32,841 nt of DNA from Marinilabiliales bacterium (GCA_002869305.1 PKTC01000481.1:1-32841); one strand, 5' to 3'; positions 16,041 to 24,586 are shown, counted from the stretch's first letter. Made by a program: numbers and translations. Notes: a model not told the origin generated them from the sequence alone.

Positions 16041-16709
16041 ATGGAAACAACTGAAAAAATTGAAGAATTAAGACCAACAGCTGGTGAATCATACAGCTTG
16101 GGTTGGCGTAGAATGTTTGAATACTTTCTTTATGCATTTTTAGTAATCGTATTTCTAGGTGTCATTAGTGCTCCTGTTGGATGGACCTACGAAATTGAAC
16201 ACATTCATTTTCCGATGATGTTTAACTTCTTTAGTATATTCACGATTGCTTACTTTTTCTTTCTTGTAGCACCCTTAAAATACGGTGCTAAAAAAGTATT
16301 GCTTAGAATAATTCGCAAAGAAACCATTGATTTAAACGAATTATTTTATGGATTTAAAGATTATATAAATATTGTTTTAGCTAACTTGCTTTTGTCTGCA
16401 ATTATAGGAATTGGAATGGTTTTTCTCATTGTGCCGGGGATTATATTTGCTTGTCGATTAGCATTTGTTCCTTACTTAGTAGTTGATAAAAAATTAGATG
16501 CGGTTAAAGCAGTTGAGGAAAGCTGGAAACTAACACGTGGACATGGCTGGACTATTTTCTTAATGGCTCTAATGATTATACCGATTAGTATTGCAGGGCT
16601 GCTTATGCTAGGAGTTGGTGTTATTTTCGCAATAATATGGGTAAATCTTGCATTCACTGCAATTTATGTAGTTATTATGGCAAAAAAAGAAAAGCTTGAA
16701 TCGGTTTAA
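16041..16709 (+). CDS. Predicted multi-pass inner-membrane protein
   Basis: A 222-residue membrane protein of unknown function. Hydrophobic segments lie near residues 27-49, 59-79, 108-147 (a long pair) and 172-215. Between them is an amphipathic stretch with the pattern VDKKLDAVKAVEESWKLTRG, which recalls the (D/A)xxAxxxSxxLxxG motif of DUF975/YciC-like and glycerophosphodiesterase membrane-domain families; I do not assign a family firmly. The N-terminus is cytoplasmic and polar, with no signal peptide. It is transcribed away from the membrane-bound LuxR-type regulator, and two of the palindromes sit at activator positions before its candidate promoter, so it is probably the regulator's target (inference). 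A terminator follows. Confidence 0.8.
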   Translation: METTEKIEELRPTAGESYSLGWRRMFEYFLYAFLVIVFLGVISAPVGWTYEIEHIHFPMMFNFFSIFTIAYFFFLVAPLKYGAKKVLLRIIRKETIDLNELFYGFKDYINIVLANLLLSAIIGIGMVFLIVPGIIFACRLAFVPYLVVDKKLDAVKAVEESWKLTRGHGWTIFLMALMIIPISIAGLLMLGVGVIFAIIWVNLAFTAIYVVIMAKKEKLESV

Positions 16710-16727
16710 AATAACTTAAGAAATCAA

Positions 16728-16756
16728 AAGAGGCCGACAATTTTGTCAGCCTCTTT
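16728..16756. terminator. Terminator between the membrane protein gene and amt
   Basis: Arms AAGAGGC-C-GACAA and TTGTC-A-GCCTCTT form a 12-bp stem with one mismatch, flanked by T-rich sequence on the right and A-rich sequence on the left. It lies between convergent genes and can serve both. Confidence 0.85.
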
Positions 16757-16799
16757 CTTTATAAGATGGTTTAGATAAAACTAAACCTCTTGGGAAAAA

Positions 16800-18011
16800 T
16801 TATAATGCACCTTCGTCATAAGCTTTTTCACCATGCAGAGCCTGGTCTATACCAATTTCTTCTTCTTCTTCTGTCGCTTTCACGGGAGTTATTAAATTAA
16901 TAATAACCAACATTAAATAGGTAAATACAAACGCATATATGGCAGAAATAGCAACTGCTGCAACTTCTTTTAAGAAGAAACTTGTGTTACCTTCTAATAA
17001 TCCACTCTGTCCATTGATATGAGAATATGCAAAAACACCTAGTAAGATAGTACCAAGACATCCACCAACACCGTGAACACCCCATACATCGAGGGCATCG
17101 TCCCAGCCTAATTTGTTTTTCATTTGTACTGCTAAGAAACAAACAGCACCAGCAGCTATACCAATTAACATAGCAGCCCACAATGGAACAAAACCAGCAG
17201 CAGGAGTAATTGTAGCAAGTCCAGCAACAGCACCAGTTAATAATCCAACAAATTTAGGTTGACCTTCTTTAACCCACTCTATTATTAACCATGTAATTGC
17301 AGCAAATGAAGCAGCTACATCGGTATTTAAGAAAGCTAAAGTTGAGATTGCATCTACATCTAATTCGCTTCCCGCATTAAAACCATACCAACCGAACCAT
17401 AATAAACCAGTTCCAATAGCTACCAAAGGAATACTGTTAGGAGGAGAATTTGTATCGCGACGTTTTCCAACATATAGTACAGATGCTAGTGCTGCAAAAC
17501 CTGCTGTTGCATGAACTACGATACCTCCAGCGAAGTCAAGAACTCCCCATTCGGCAAGTAATCCACCACCCCATACCATATGTACGAATGGATAATATAC
17601 AAATAATTGCCATAACACTAAGAAAATAAGATATCCTTTAAATGTAACACGATTAATAAATGCTCCAGTAATAAGGGCTGGAGTAATGATGGCAAACATC
17701 ATTTGATATGCCACAAAGATATAAACAGGATATTTACCATTGTCAAAGGCCTGGTCAAAAGCTATTCCTTTTAAAAATGCCAAATCTAAGTTTCCAATAA
17801 TTCCACCATCTCCACCACTAAAACACAATGAATAACCTACGGTTACCCACATAATGGTTGTTATACCTAGTGATACAAATGTTTGTACCATGATACCAAG
17901 AATATTTCTTTTACCAGCTAAACCACCGTAAAAGAATGCCAAGCCTGGTGTCATTAACATAACCAAGCTTGTACATAAAATCATAAAAGTTGTTGAACCA
18001 CTGTCGAACAT
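16800..18011 (-). CDS. amt: Ammonium transporter Amt
   Basis: A 403-residue inner-membrane ammonium channel with about eleven transmembrane helices. The pore twin-His pair is visible as H167 (GGIVVHATAG) and H313 (VWGVHGVGG). The entrance motifs GLAFFYGGL and HMVWGGGLLA are also intact. The cytoplasmic tail ends EEEEEIGIDQALHGEKAY, the conserved C-terminal motif needed for subunit coupling and P-II control. No P-II gene (glnB/glnK), the usual neighbour, lies on either side; instead the gene follows a TorF-like porin by 33 bp in one operon. Length and start are typical of forms lacking a cleaved signal peptide. Nitrogen limitation is the expected inducer (family knowledge). Confidence 0.96.
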   Translation of the reverse strand: MFDSGSTTFMILCTSLVMLMTPGLAFFYGGLAGKRNILGIMVQTFVSLGITTIMWVTVGYSLCFSGGDGGIIGNLDLAFLKGIAFDQAFDNGKYPVYIFVAYQMMFAIITPALITGAFINRVTFKGYLIFLVLWQLFVYYPFVHMVWGGGLLAEWGVLDFAGGIVVHATAGFAALASVLYVGKRRDTNSPPNSIPLVAIGTGLLWFGWYGFNAGSELDVDAISTLAFLNTDVAASFAAITWLIIEWVKEGQPKFVGLLTGAVAGLATITPAAGFVPLWAAMLIGIAAGAVCFLAVQMKNKLGWDDALDVWGVHGVGGCLGTILLGVFAYSHINGQSGLLEGNTSFFLKEVAAVAISAIYAFVFTYLMLVIINLITPVKATEEEEEIGIDQALHGEKAYDEGAL

Positions 18012-18044
18012 AATTAATTTGATTTAGATATTAATAATTTAGGT

Positions 18045-18881
18045 TTAGAATGATACCCCAAATACCATAAAAATATTTTCTGCTTCAGGATTTGTAATCA
18101 ATGAGCCAAAAATTGGTAAAGAGTAGTTATCTGTTATTTTTAATTCTTTAGAAAGCGTAAAGCCAAGATTTATGAATCCTGCAGATCTTTGTCCATAGAA
18201 TCCTTCAGGTTCTCCTTTGGCAATTTCAGGATTATCCAATGTCATTCCTGCAAAAACATCCATAACAACACCGTTAATATCTGTTGAATAACCTAGTTCC
18301 ATGTATTTTGACATGACTATCTTGTCCTCAGGAACCATTACACCTGCGTTATCTGTATATTTTCTTGAGTCTGCCCCCCAAATGTTCATAGCGAACATAA
18401 AACTTACTGGAATTTTATCTGTTCCATTGAAACTTAAAGCAGCTTCAACCACATGACCTGTTTGTTCCTCTTCACCACTATTTATTTTATCCCAGTCCAT
18501 GTTATAGTTGAAATATTTATTTCTTCCAACTGTTTCATCAGGGAAAAAGTAATCAGTAAAAGTTAACGAGAACATCTCCTTTAATGTATAAGAGATATAT
18601 AAATCTGCTTCCTGTCCTGTTTGGCTTCCACTTAATGAATAAGCTCCCCACGCCCCAATAGCAAAAGAATGATCATCTGTTCCGAAGCCATATTCAAGAT
18701 AATGTTGAACACTTGGAGACGAGCCGCCCAGGTTAACACCACGCCAAATGTATCGACTTACAAAGTCAGCACCTACACTCCAAGGTGATTCTTCTGTTAT
18801 TGCTTCCTCTTGCGCAAACAAACTTCCTACGCATAAAAAAACAGCAAATAATACACTAAAAAATTTAGCATTTCGATTCAT
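18045..18881 (-). CDS. TorF-family (Gcw_chp) putative outer-membrane porin
   Basis: A 278-residue outer-membrane beta-barrel with signal peptide MNRNAKFFSVLFAVFLCVGSLFAQ. The mature part opens with the family signature SVGADFVSRYIWRGVNLGG, then alternating amphipathic strands, and ends NIFMVFGVSF with the C-terminal Phe typical of barrel proteins. Such porins often sit beside amt genes, and an outer-membrane path for ammonium or small amines is the natural guess, but this is inference from context. It is the first gene of the porin-amt operon, 33 bp before amt. The upstream 206-bp gap holds an inverted repeat (18924-18942) that could be an operator. Confidence 0.85.
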   Translation of the reverse strand: MNRNAKFFSVLFAVFLCVGSLFAQEEAITEESPWSVGADFVSRYIWRGVNLGGSSPSVQHYLEYGFGTDDHSFAIGAWGAYSLSGSQTGQEADLYISYTLKEMFSLTFTDYFFPDETVGRNKYFNYNMDWDKINSGEEEQTGHVVEAALSFNGTDKIPVSFMFAMNIWGADSRKYTDNAGVMVPEDKIVMSKYMELGYSTDINGVVMDVFAGMTLDNPEIAKGEPEGFYGQRSAGFINLGFTLSKELKITDNYSLPIFGSLITNPEAENIFMVFGVSF

Positions 18882-18923
18882 AATAATTATAGTTTAATGA
18901 TTAATTGTGATAAATGAATTGAT

Positions 18924-18942
18924 TTAAAGCGATTTGCTTTAA
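18924..18942. repeat. Inverted repeat upstream of the porin-amt operon
   Basis: TTAAAGC (18924-18930) and GCTTTAA (18936-18942) are separated by 5 nt. It lies about 45-60 bp before the porin start codon, where an operator could sit. I see no other motif between 18882 and 19060. Confidence 0.35.
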
Positions 18943-19061
18943 GAATAGATGATGTACCCTTTCTAATGATAGAATATTTGCACATGCAACAAAACTATCA
19001 CTCAACATATCATCAAACAATCGGTAAAAAAGCGGAAATTCTAATAGGAAAAAACAGTATG

Positions 19062-19086
19062 TTTTCTAGGTAAATTACTTAGAAAA
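19062..19086 (-). terminator. Near-perfect 25-bp palindrome after the response regulator gene
   Basis: Arms TTTTCTAGGTAA and TTACTTAGAAAA pair with one G-T wobble around a single central base, directly after the stop codon at 19088. A run of six T on the minus strand follows 7 nt later, so it is probably a weak terminator of the Memo-kinase-regulator operon. Confidence 0.5.
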
Positions 19087-19087
19087 C

Positions 19088-19735
19088 TTATTCAATATCT
19101 GCTAACTTATTTTTTATTGCATATTTCACTAACTCAACTGAAGATTTCAGATTAAGTTTCTGTAGTATATTATTTTTGTGGGAATCAACTGTTCGGATGC
19201 TAATAAATAGTCGCTCTGCAATTTCTTTATTGGTCAAACCATCAACAACAAGCTTCACAATTTCTTTTTCTCTTTTGGTTAAGGATTTTTCATTTTCAGA
19301 TTCCTTCGATTTACCAATGAAGGTTTTTAAAATGGTATTAGAAATGTCTTTGTTAAAATAGTTATCGCCTTTGTAAATTGTATTTATTGCTTCTAACAAT
19401 TCATTCATGCTGGTATCCTTAGGCAAATAACCATTAGCACCGGCATTCAAAGCTTTGGTAATAAACTCTTCATTGGAATGCATTGATAAGATCAATATTT
19501 TTATTCCAGGAAAATTTTCTGAAATGTATTTTGATAATTCTATACCAGAAATGTCGGGCATTGAAATATCAGTTATAACCAAATCAGGGGTTTGCAATTT
19601 TAAAAGTTCATATAAATCCTTCGCATTACCAACCTCGCCTATAACCTCAATGTTTTCTTCATCCGAAAGAACAGACTTTACACCATCTCTAAACATTTGA
19701 TGATCATCTACTAAAACTATTTTAATTTGCTCCAT
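19088..19735 (-). CDS. NarL/FixJ-family response regulator
   Basis: A 215-residue two-component response regulator. The receiver domain (residues 1-120) has the acidic pair D10/D11, phosphoacceptor D56 (LVITDISMP), the switch residue S84 (LILSMHS) and K106 (GYLPKD), all intact. The C-terminal LuxR/NarL helix-turn-helix (about 150-212) contains LTKREKEIVKLVVDGLTNKEIAERLF. Its start codon overlaps the end of the histidine kinase gene by 14 bp, so the two are translationally coupled and form a cognate pair. The likely target is its own operon; an 11-bp inverted repeat in the leader of the first gene is a candidate site (inference). Confidence 0.95.
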   Translation of the reverse strand: MEQIKIVLVDDHQMFRDGVKSVLSDEENIEVIGEVGNAKDLYELLKLQTPDLVITDISMPDISGIELSKYISENFPGIKILILSMHSNEEFITKALNAGANGYLPKDTSMNELLEAINTIYKGDNYFNKDISNTILKTFIGKSKESENEKSLTKREKEIVKLVVDGLTNKEIAERLFISIRTVDSHKNNILQKLNLKSSVELVKYAIKNKLADIE

Positions 19736-21542
19736 TCTTTGCCATATTTAGAGGTATATTTATCTTAATGGTGGTACCGTTTTGCTTTTCTGATCTGATC
19801 TCAATGTTTCCATCTAACAAATGTACTCTTTCTTTCATGTTTGAGATGCCATTGCCACACAATTTTCTATTATCGATATAATTGAATCCTATTCCATTAT
19901 CCTCAATTTGTAATGAAACGGATGCTTCATTTGAGCTTATTGTAATAAAAGCATCTTTGGCCTTAGAATGCTTTATAATATTATTTAATGCTTCTTGCGA
20001 AATCCTGTATAAATAGGTTTTTATTTTAGCATCAAGTGTTAATGATAAACTTTCATGGTTAAATTCAACATTTATTCCGGTACTTCCAGATACTTCTCTA
20101 CACAAATTTACCAAAGCATCCACCAATCCAAATTCATTTAAAACGGCTGGCATCAAATTATTAGAAATACTTCTGACCTCATTGATTGTATTTGCAAATA
20201 AATCCTGCACTTCGTCCATAATTTTTTTTAATTTCTCAGGATTTGCACTTGCTATGCGTTCTAATCTCATTTTAATAGCTAAAATCGATTGTCCTAACCC
20301 ATCATGTAATTCTCTCGATAGTCTTTGTCTCTCCAGTTCCTGACCGTCAATCATTGAACTTAATCGCATAGATCGCTCCAATTTAAGATTCTCTGTTTGG
20401 TCTTTTATTTTGGATGACATTTCATTAAATGCTTCTATTAAACTTCCAATCTCGTCACTATTAACAATATCTTCAACGAATACATCATAATTTCCTTGTG
20501 TAATTTTTTGGGCAGCTTCTTTTAATTTAATAATAGGTAAACTTATTCTTCGTGCAATGATATATACAAAAGCAAAAAGTAATAGCGACATCAAAACACT
20601 CAAATAAAATATATTATTACGAATAGACTCGATAGGAATCATGGCTTCCTCTTCATCAATCTCTGCTAAAATGGCCCAGTTTAAATCTGGTATTTCTACT
20701 TTACTGTATGAACTTAAAACTGAGATGCCTCTATAATCCTTTATTAATTTTGTATTTGTGTTGCCATATAAAGCTTCGGTAACACCTTCTGTTTTGACAA
20801 TTGTTTTAAATTCAGCGTTATCCTGAAACCGAGAAGTACTTCGCATTAAATAATCATTCCCAACTAAATACGATTCTCCAGACTTTCCTAATCCGTTATG
20901 TGGATTATTTTCAAACATTATAGAATTTATTGCTTCAATGTCAATTTCGATGGCAACTATTCCTAGTATGGTTTTATTCTCATCAAAAACTGGAGCTCCT
21001 ATAAATATTGAAGGTAAATTTGTCAATGTATCCAGTTTATAATCTTCGATAAGAATTCCAGGCTCATCAAGAATTTTGTCCCATAAACTCGAAATTAATA
21101 ATTTGCTAATCAGACTATATTGCATTTCGGATGGATTATCTTCTGTCGCACTGAAAATAACAGATCTTCCTTTGTTATTTACAACATAAAACTGTTTATA
21201 ATAACTGCCTGAAATGAAATGCTTGTGAAGAAATCTATTGTATTCCTCATTAATCGTTGAATCTAGTTTTTTGTTCGGTGCAGAGTCTTTTAGGTATGAC
21301 AAAATGTTTCTAACATCATTAGACTTTGATACTAGATTTACATCCAGAATACGATCGTTAAAAAACCTTTCAATTCTATATTTTTTTTCAATCCTTAACG
21401 ATGTTAACTGATCAAATGTTCTTTCAACCAGGGCATCTTTTGCCCGGTAATATGAATATGAACCTATGACAATTACTGTGAAAATATTAAGTAATAAGAA
21501 ATAAACAACTAGCTTTTTTACAAGAGAACTACTGGTCTTCAT
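19722..21542 (-). CDS. Cache-HAMP sensor histidine kinase (HisKA_3/NarX-type)
   Basis: A 606-residue membrane sensor kinase. TM1 lies at about residues 9-31 and TM2 at about 311-330. Between them is a ~275-residue periplasmic region with the layout of a double-Cache sensor (VVNNKGRSVIFSATEDN, GAPVFDENKTILGIVAIEID, then GKSGESYLVGNDYLMRSTSR). HAMP follows (about 331-383) and a coiled coil. The HisKA_3 box has phospho-His H413 in ELHDGLGQS. The HATPase region has an N-box QEALNNIIKH (N521), DNGIGF (548-553) and GNGISNMKERV. The gene is one base from the upstream Memo-lipoprotein gene and overlaps the response regulator. Cache domains usually bind small organic ligands; the ligand here is unknown. 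Confidence 0.95.
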   Translation of the reverse strand: MKTSSSLVKKLVVYFLLLNIFTVIVIGSYSYYRAKDALVERTFDQLTSLRIEKKYRIERFFNDRILDVNLVSKSNDVRNILSYLKDSAPNKKLDSTINEEYNRFLHKHFISGSYYKQFYVVNNKGRSVIFSATEDNPSEMQYSLISKLLISSLWDKILDEPGILIEDYKLDTLTNLPSIFIGAPVFDENKTILGIVAIEIDIEAINSIMFENNPHNGLGKSGESYLVGNDYLMRSTSRFQDNAEFKTIVKTEGVTEALYGNTNTKLIKDYRGISVLSSYSKVEIPDLNWAILAEIDEEEAMIPIESIRNNIFYLSVLMSLLLFAFVYIIARRISLPIIKLKEAAQKITQGNYDVFVEDIVNSDEIGSLIEAFNEMSSKIKDQTENLKLERSMRLSSMIDGQELERQRLSRELHDGLGQSILAIKMRLERIASANPEKLKKIMDEVQDLFANTINEVRSISNNLMPAVLNEFGLVDALVNLCREVSGSTGINVEFNHESLSLTLDAKIKTYLYRISQEALNNIIKHSKAKDAFITISSNEASVSLQIEDNGIGFNYIDNRKLCGNGISNMKERVHLLDGNIEIRSEKQNGTTIKINIPLNMAKNGAN

Positions 21543-21543
21543 A

Positions 21544-22608
21544 TTATTTATATCCTATAGCAGCGTATCCAACAAAATGATGATTATTAGCAGGAGCTGT
21601 TGTCCCCATTCTCAAATCCTCAACCTCTATCTTGGCGTGATCGATACTTGTAGAATATCCTACTAAATCACCTTTTAAAATATTATTCTTAGATAAATTA
21701 TTTAAATTGTAAGCAGTTAATAAGCCGAAAGGTACAGAATATCGACCACAACAGGTCCATTTATATTCTTTATAATCGTCCTCCTGCACTGTGTACTGAA
21801 TAAATTTTTGGATTTTAGTTGGAGAAACTTCCCCAACCAAACAATTATTAATAATTTCTAATTCAATATTCTTTACCTCAACCAAGCTTAAACTATCAGT
21901 TCCATAAGGCGCATAATTTTTACCGCCCCAATCCTCATCACCATAATGTACAGCGTCAGTGGAAATCAATATGGCAATATCGTTAGCCCAATTCAATTTA
22001 TTTTTTTTCATGATGGATGAAAGAACTTTTGTTAAATTCTTTGCTGTGTGTTGCATTCTTTCGTACGACATATAAGGAACAAGTATCGGTATTATTTCTA
22101 TTTCAGAATTATTTACCTGCAAAAAGGGAATTAAGGCTTCCAGTGAATGCTCTGCACTTTGCATTTTATCATGGATAACAAATAAACTGTCATCTAATTT
22201 TGCGATAATTTCGTTTCTTAAATCAGAAACTTTGACATTTCCATAGGGTGCCGACCACTGATCAAATGAATCGAATATAATTTGATTTTCAAGATTGAAA
22301 CTACTTGCTTTATGAGCGACTCCAAAAAGTATAACCGTTTTTGCCTTGATACCTGATAAAATTTTAGGATATAGCTTGCCTACATATAAATAATCATCGT
22401 GGGGTGTGATAGCTACCCTCCACTTTTGGTTCGAGTTAAGTTCAGGATCAAGTCTACTGATTATTGAATCCATTTGCCAATTGTACTGAGCAAAACCAAT
22501 GGTATCGACAACCTGACGAACTTTTAATTCATTAACTTCAGATGGCTGATTGCAGCTAAATACAATCAAAAAAAAAGTAATCGAAAATATTAAATACTTT
22601 TTCATCAT
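21544..22608 (-). CDS. amrB: Memo-family (AmmeMemoRadiSam protein B) lipoprotein
   Basis: A 354-residue Memo homologue with a lipoprotein signal (IVFSC, C19), so it acts outside the cytoplasm. The metal site known from human MEMO1 (His, His, Asp, His, Cys) appears preserved: H70 in TPHDDY, H99 in FGVAHK, D208 and H211 in STDAVHYGD, and C277 in CCGRYSVPFG. The AEHSLEALIPFLQ motif (142-154) is also typical. Relatives often lie beside AMMECR1 and a radical-SAM gene; neither is here. Instead the gene leads an operon with a Cache histidine kinase, one base apart, and its response regulator. A role in sensing or modifying a periplasmic ligand for the kinase is inferred. The symbol amrB follows family naming only. 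Confidence 0.88.
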   Translation of the reverse strand: MMKKYLIFSITFFLIVFSCNQPSEVNELKVRQVVDTIGFAQYNWQMDSIISRLDPELNSNQKWRVAITPHDDYLYVGKLYPKILSGIKAKTVILFGVAHKASSFNLENQIIFDSFDQWSAPYGNVKVSDLRNEIIAKLDDSLFVIHDKMQSAEHSLEALIPFLQVNNSEIEIIPILVPYMSYERMQHTAKNLTKVLSSIMKKNKLNWANDIAILISTDAVHYGDEDWGGKNYAPYGTDSLSLVEVKNIELEIINNCLVGEVSPTKIQKFIQYTVQEDDYKEYKWTCCGRYSVPFGLLTAYNLNNLSKNNILKGDLVGYSTSIDHAKIEVEDLRMGTTAPANNHHFVGYAAIGYK

Positions 22609-22622
22609 TCTTATTTTGATCC

Positions 22623-22676
22623 TTTAAGAAACTGAAAATTTGCAATATAAGCTTCTATAAATTAAAGTTTCTTAAA
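22623..22676. promoter_or_regulatory. 11-bp perfect inverted repeat in the leader of the Memo operon
   Basis: TTTAAGAAACT (22623-22633) and AGTTTCTTAAA (22666-22676) are exact inverse complements, 32 nt apart. One arm covers the predicted transcription start and the other lies just before the start codon at 22608. It could be a paired operator for the NarL-type regulator or a leader stem-loop. Confidence 0.5.
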
Positions 22677-22677
22677 A

Positions 22678-22685
22678 CAAAGATA
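22678..22685 (-). promoter_or_regulatory. Candidate -7 element of the Memo-kinase-regulator operon
   Basis: On the minus strand this reads TATCTTTG, an exact TAnnTTTG match, giving a leader of about 60 nt. The -33 element is unclear because the region is the A/T tract of the fhs terminator. Confidence 0.5.
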
Positions 22686-22692
22686 CAAATTA

Positions 22693-22728
22693 ATAAAAAA
22701 CAAAAGGCCCATACTTAAAGTATGGACC
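22693..22728 (-). terminator. Rho-independent terminator of fhs
   Basis: Arms CCATACTT (22709-22716) and AAGTATGG (22718-22725), extended by a wobble and two G-C pairs, give an 11-bp stem with a very tight loop. On the minus strand it is followed by TTTTGTTTTTT. It sits directly against the next operon's promoter. Confidence 0.88.
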
Positions 22729-22754
22729 CATCATAAAAATCTAATTATCTAAAT

Positions 22755-24425
22755 TTAAAACAAACCCGTAATATTTCCATTATCATCAATATCAATTTTT
22801 TCTGCAGAAGGTTTACTTGGTAAACCTGGCATTCGCATTATAGTGCCAGCTATAGGAACAATAAAACCGGCTCCGGACGATAATTCTATTTCTCTTATTT
22901 TAACGGTAAAATCTCTTGGTCTACCTTTTTTATGCATATCATCTGATAAGGATTTTTGCGTTTTTGCAATACAAACTGCTAAGTTTTGTAACCCAAGATC
23001 ATTAATCTTTTGAAGCTGCGATTTAGCTTTTACTGTATATTCAACATCTTTGGCTCCATACATCTTAGTGGCAATTGTTTCAATTTTTTTCTCAAAACTC
23101 CAATCCAATTCGTATAAAGGCTTAAAGCAACTTGAACATTCAGAAACTGAAGCAACAACTTTTTCGGCTAATTCCGTTGCGCCATCACCTCCCAGTGCCC
23201 ATGAATCATTTAATGCAACCGTAACATCTAAATTATCACAATGTTTCTTTAATAATTCAACCTCAGCATCAGTATCCGATGTAAATTTGTTAATGGCTAC
23301 GATCGGTTTAAATCCAAAATAAGTCATATTCTCAATGTGCTTATCCAGATTTTCAAACCCTTTATTTAAAGCCTCTAAGTTTTCATTTGAAAGTTCAGCT
23401 AATTTAGCACCTCCATGATATTTTAATGCCCTAATAGTAGCAACAATTACAACTGCTTTGGGTTGTAGCTTACCAAATTGTGATTTAATATTAAAGAACT
23501 TCTCAGCCCCTAATTCACTAGCAAAGCCAGCTTCAGTAACCACGTAATCACTTAATGATAAACCCATCTTAGTGGCAATAATTGTATTTGTACCTTGCGC
23601 TATATTTGCAAAAGGGCCACCATGAATAATTGCTGGATTACCTTCAAGTGTTTGAACTAAATTAGGTTTGATGGCATCTTTTAATAAAACAGTCATAGCT
23701 CCTTCTGCTTTTAAATCTCTGGCAAAAACTGCCTTACCATCATATGTATAACCAATAAAAATATTTCCCAATCGCTTTTTAAGATCCTGTAAATCTTTAG
23801 CAACACATAAGGTTGCCATAACTTCTGATGCTGCAGTAATATGAAAACCTGTTTCGCGCGGAACACCTTGCTTTGGGCCACCTAAACCAATCACAATATC
23901 TCGCAAGGCTCGTTCATTCATATCCATTACTCTCTTCCACTCTACCGTTCTGGGATCAATTCCTAAGTTCCCTTCTTTTAACTGGATATTATTATCAATA
24001 AGCGCAGCTAATAAATTATGAGCCTTTTCCACCGCTGATAGATCGCCAGTAAAATGGAGGTTAATATCTTCCATTGGAATAACTTGAGAAAACCCTCCAC
24101 CTGCTGCTCCCCCTTTTATGCCAAAAACCGGACCTAATGAAGGTTCGCGCAACACTACCGTAGCTTTTTTCCCGATTTTATTTAGGGCCTGTGTTAAACC
24201 AATTGAAGTTGTTGTTTTTCCTTCGCCAGCAGGAGTAGGCGTAATTGCTGTAACTAAAATTAGCTTTCCATTTTTGATTTTTTCTTCATCAATCAAATCT
24301 AATGGAAGTTTAGCCTTATATTTTCCATATAATTCAAGATCATCTTCAGGAATGTTTAATTGCTTTGCTATATTAACAATAGGTTGAATTTTGGTACTCT
24401 GAGCAATTTCAATGTCTGATTTCAT
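22755..24425 (-). CDS. fhs: Formate-tetrahydrofolate ligase
   Basis: A 556-residue cytoplasmic enzyme that makes 10-formyl-tetrahydrofolate from formate, THF and ATP. The P-loop TPTPAGEGKTTTSIG is at residues 62-76 (K70). Other family blocks are VVLREPSLGPVFGIKGGAAGGG, the Gly-rich HGGPFANIAQGTN and TEAGFASELGAEKFFNIK, and the C-terminal FIVPIAGTIMRMPGLPSKP. Length and order are normal. It supplies one-carbon units for purine and formyl-methionine synthesis. It is monocistronic: a strong terminator follows, and a 197-bp gap to gldB precedes it. That gap holds overlapping AACAAAA/TTTTGTT repeats. I found no exact TAnnTTTG promoter there. Confidence 0.97.
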   Translation of the reverse strand: MKSDIEIAQSTKIQPIVNIAKQLNIPEDDLELYGKYKAKLPLDLIDEEKIKNGKLILVTAITPTPAGEGKTTTSIGLTQALNKIGKKATVVLREPSLGPVFGIKGGAAGGGFSQVIPMEDINLHFTGDLSAVEKAHNLLAALIDNNIQLKEGNLGIDPRTVEWKRVMDMNERALRDIVIGLGGPKQGVPRETGFHITAASEVMATLCVAKDLQDLKKRLGNIFIGYTYDGKAVFARDLKAEGAMTVLLKDAIKPNLVQTLEGNPAIIHGGPFANIAQGTNTIIATKMGLSLSDYVVTEAGFASELGAEKFFNIKSQFGKLQPKAVVIVATIRALKYHGGAKLAELSNENLEALNKGFENLDKHIENMTYFGFKPIVAINKFTSDTDAEVELLKKHCDNLDVTVALNDSWALGGDGATELAEKVVASVSECSSCFKPLYELDWSFEKKIETIATKMYGAKDVEYTVKAKSQLQKINDLGLQNLAVCIAKTQKSLSDDMHKKGRPRDFTVKIREIELSSGAGFIVPIAGTIMRMPGLPSKPSAEKIDIDDNGNITGLF

Positions 24426-24504
24426 AGTGATTAATATTTTGCGATTAATTATTGTAAGGTTGATTCCAATAAATTTAGTGAATCTATATGACTAAATCCA
24501 TTGA

Positions 24505-24548
24505 TTTGTTAATTTTTTATAGTGAAACACTTAACAAAAAGTTTTGTT
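24505..24548. repeat. Two mutually exclusive inverted repeats upstream of fhs
   Basis: TTAACAAA (24531-24538) is the inverse complement of TTTGTTAA (24505-24512) to its left. The overlapping AACAAAA (24533-24539) is the inverse complement of TTTTGTT (24542-24548) to its right. In RNA the middle segment could pair with only one partner at a time. The sequence is AT-rich, so chance is plausible. Confidence 0.3.
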
Positions 24549-24586
24549 CAACCAAAGATTAAAAATGCTAAATACTAATTAATTAA

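Noticed and set aside
23050..23322. Antisense open frame inside fhs
   Set aside because: It lies entirely within a conserved enzyme gene and shows no independent signal.
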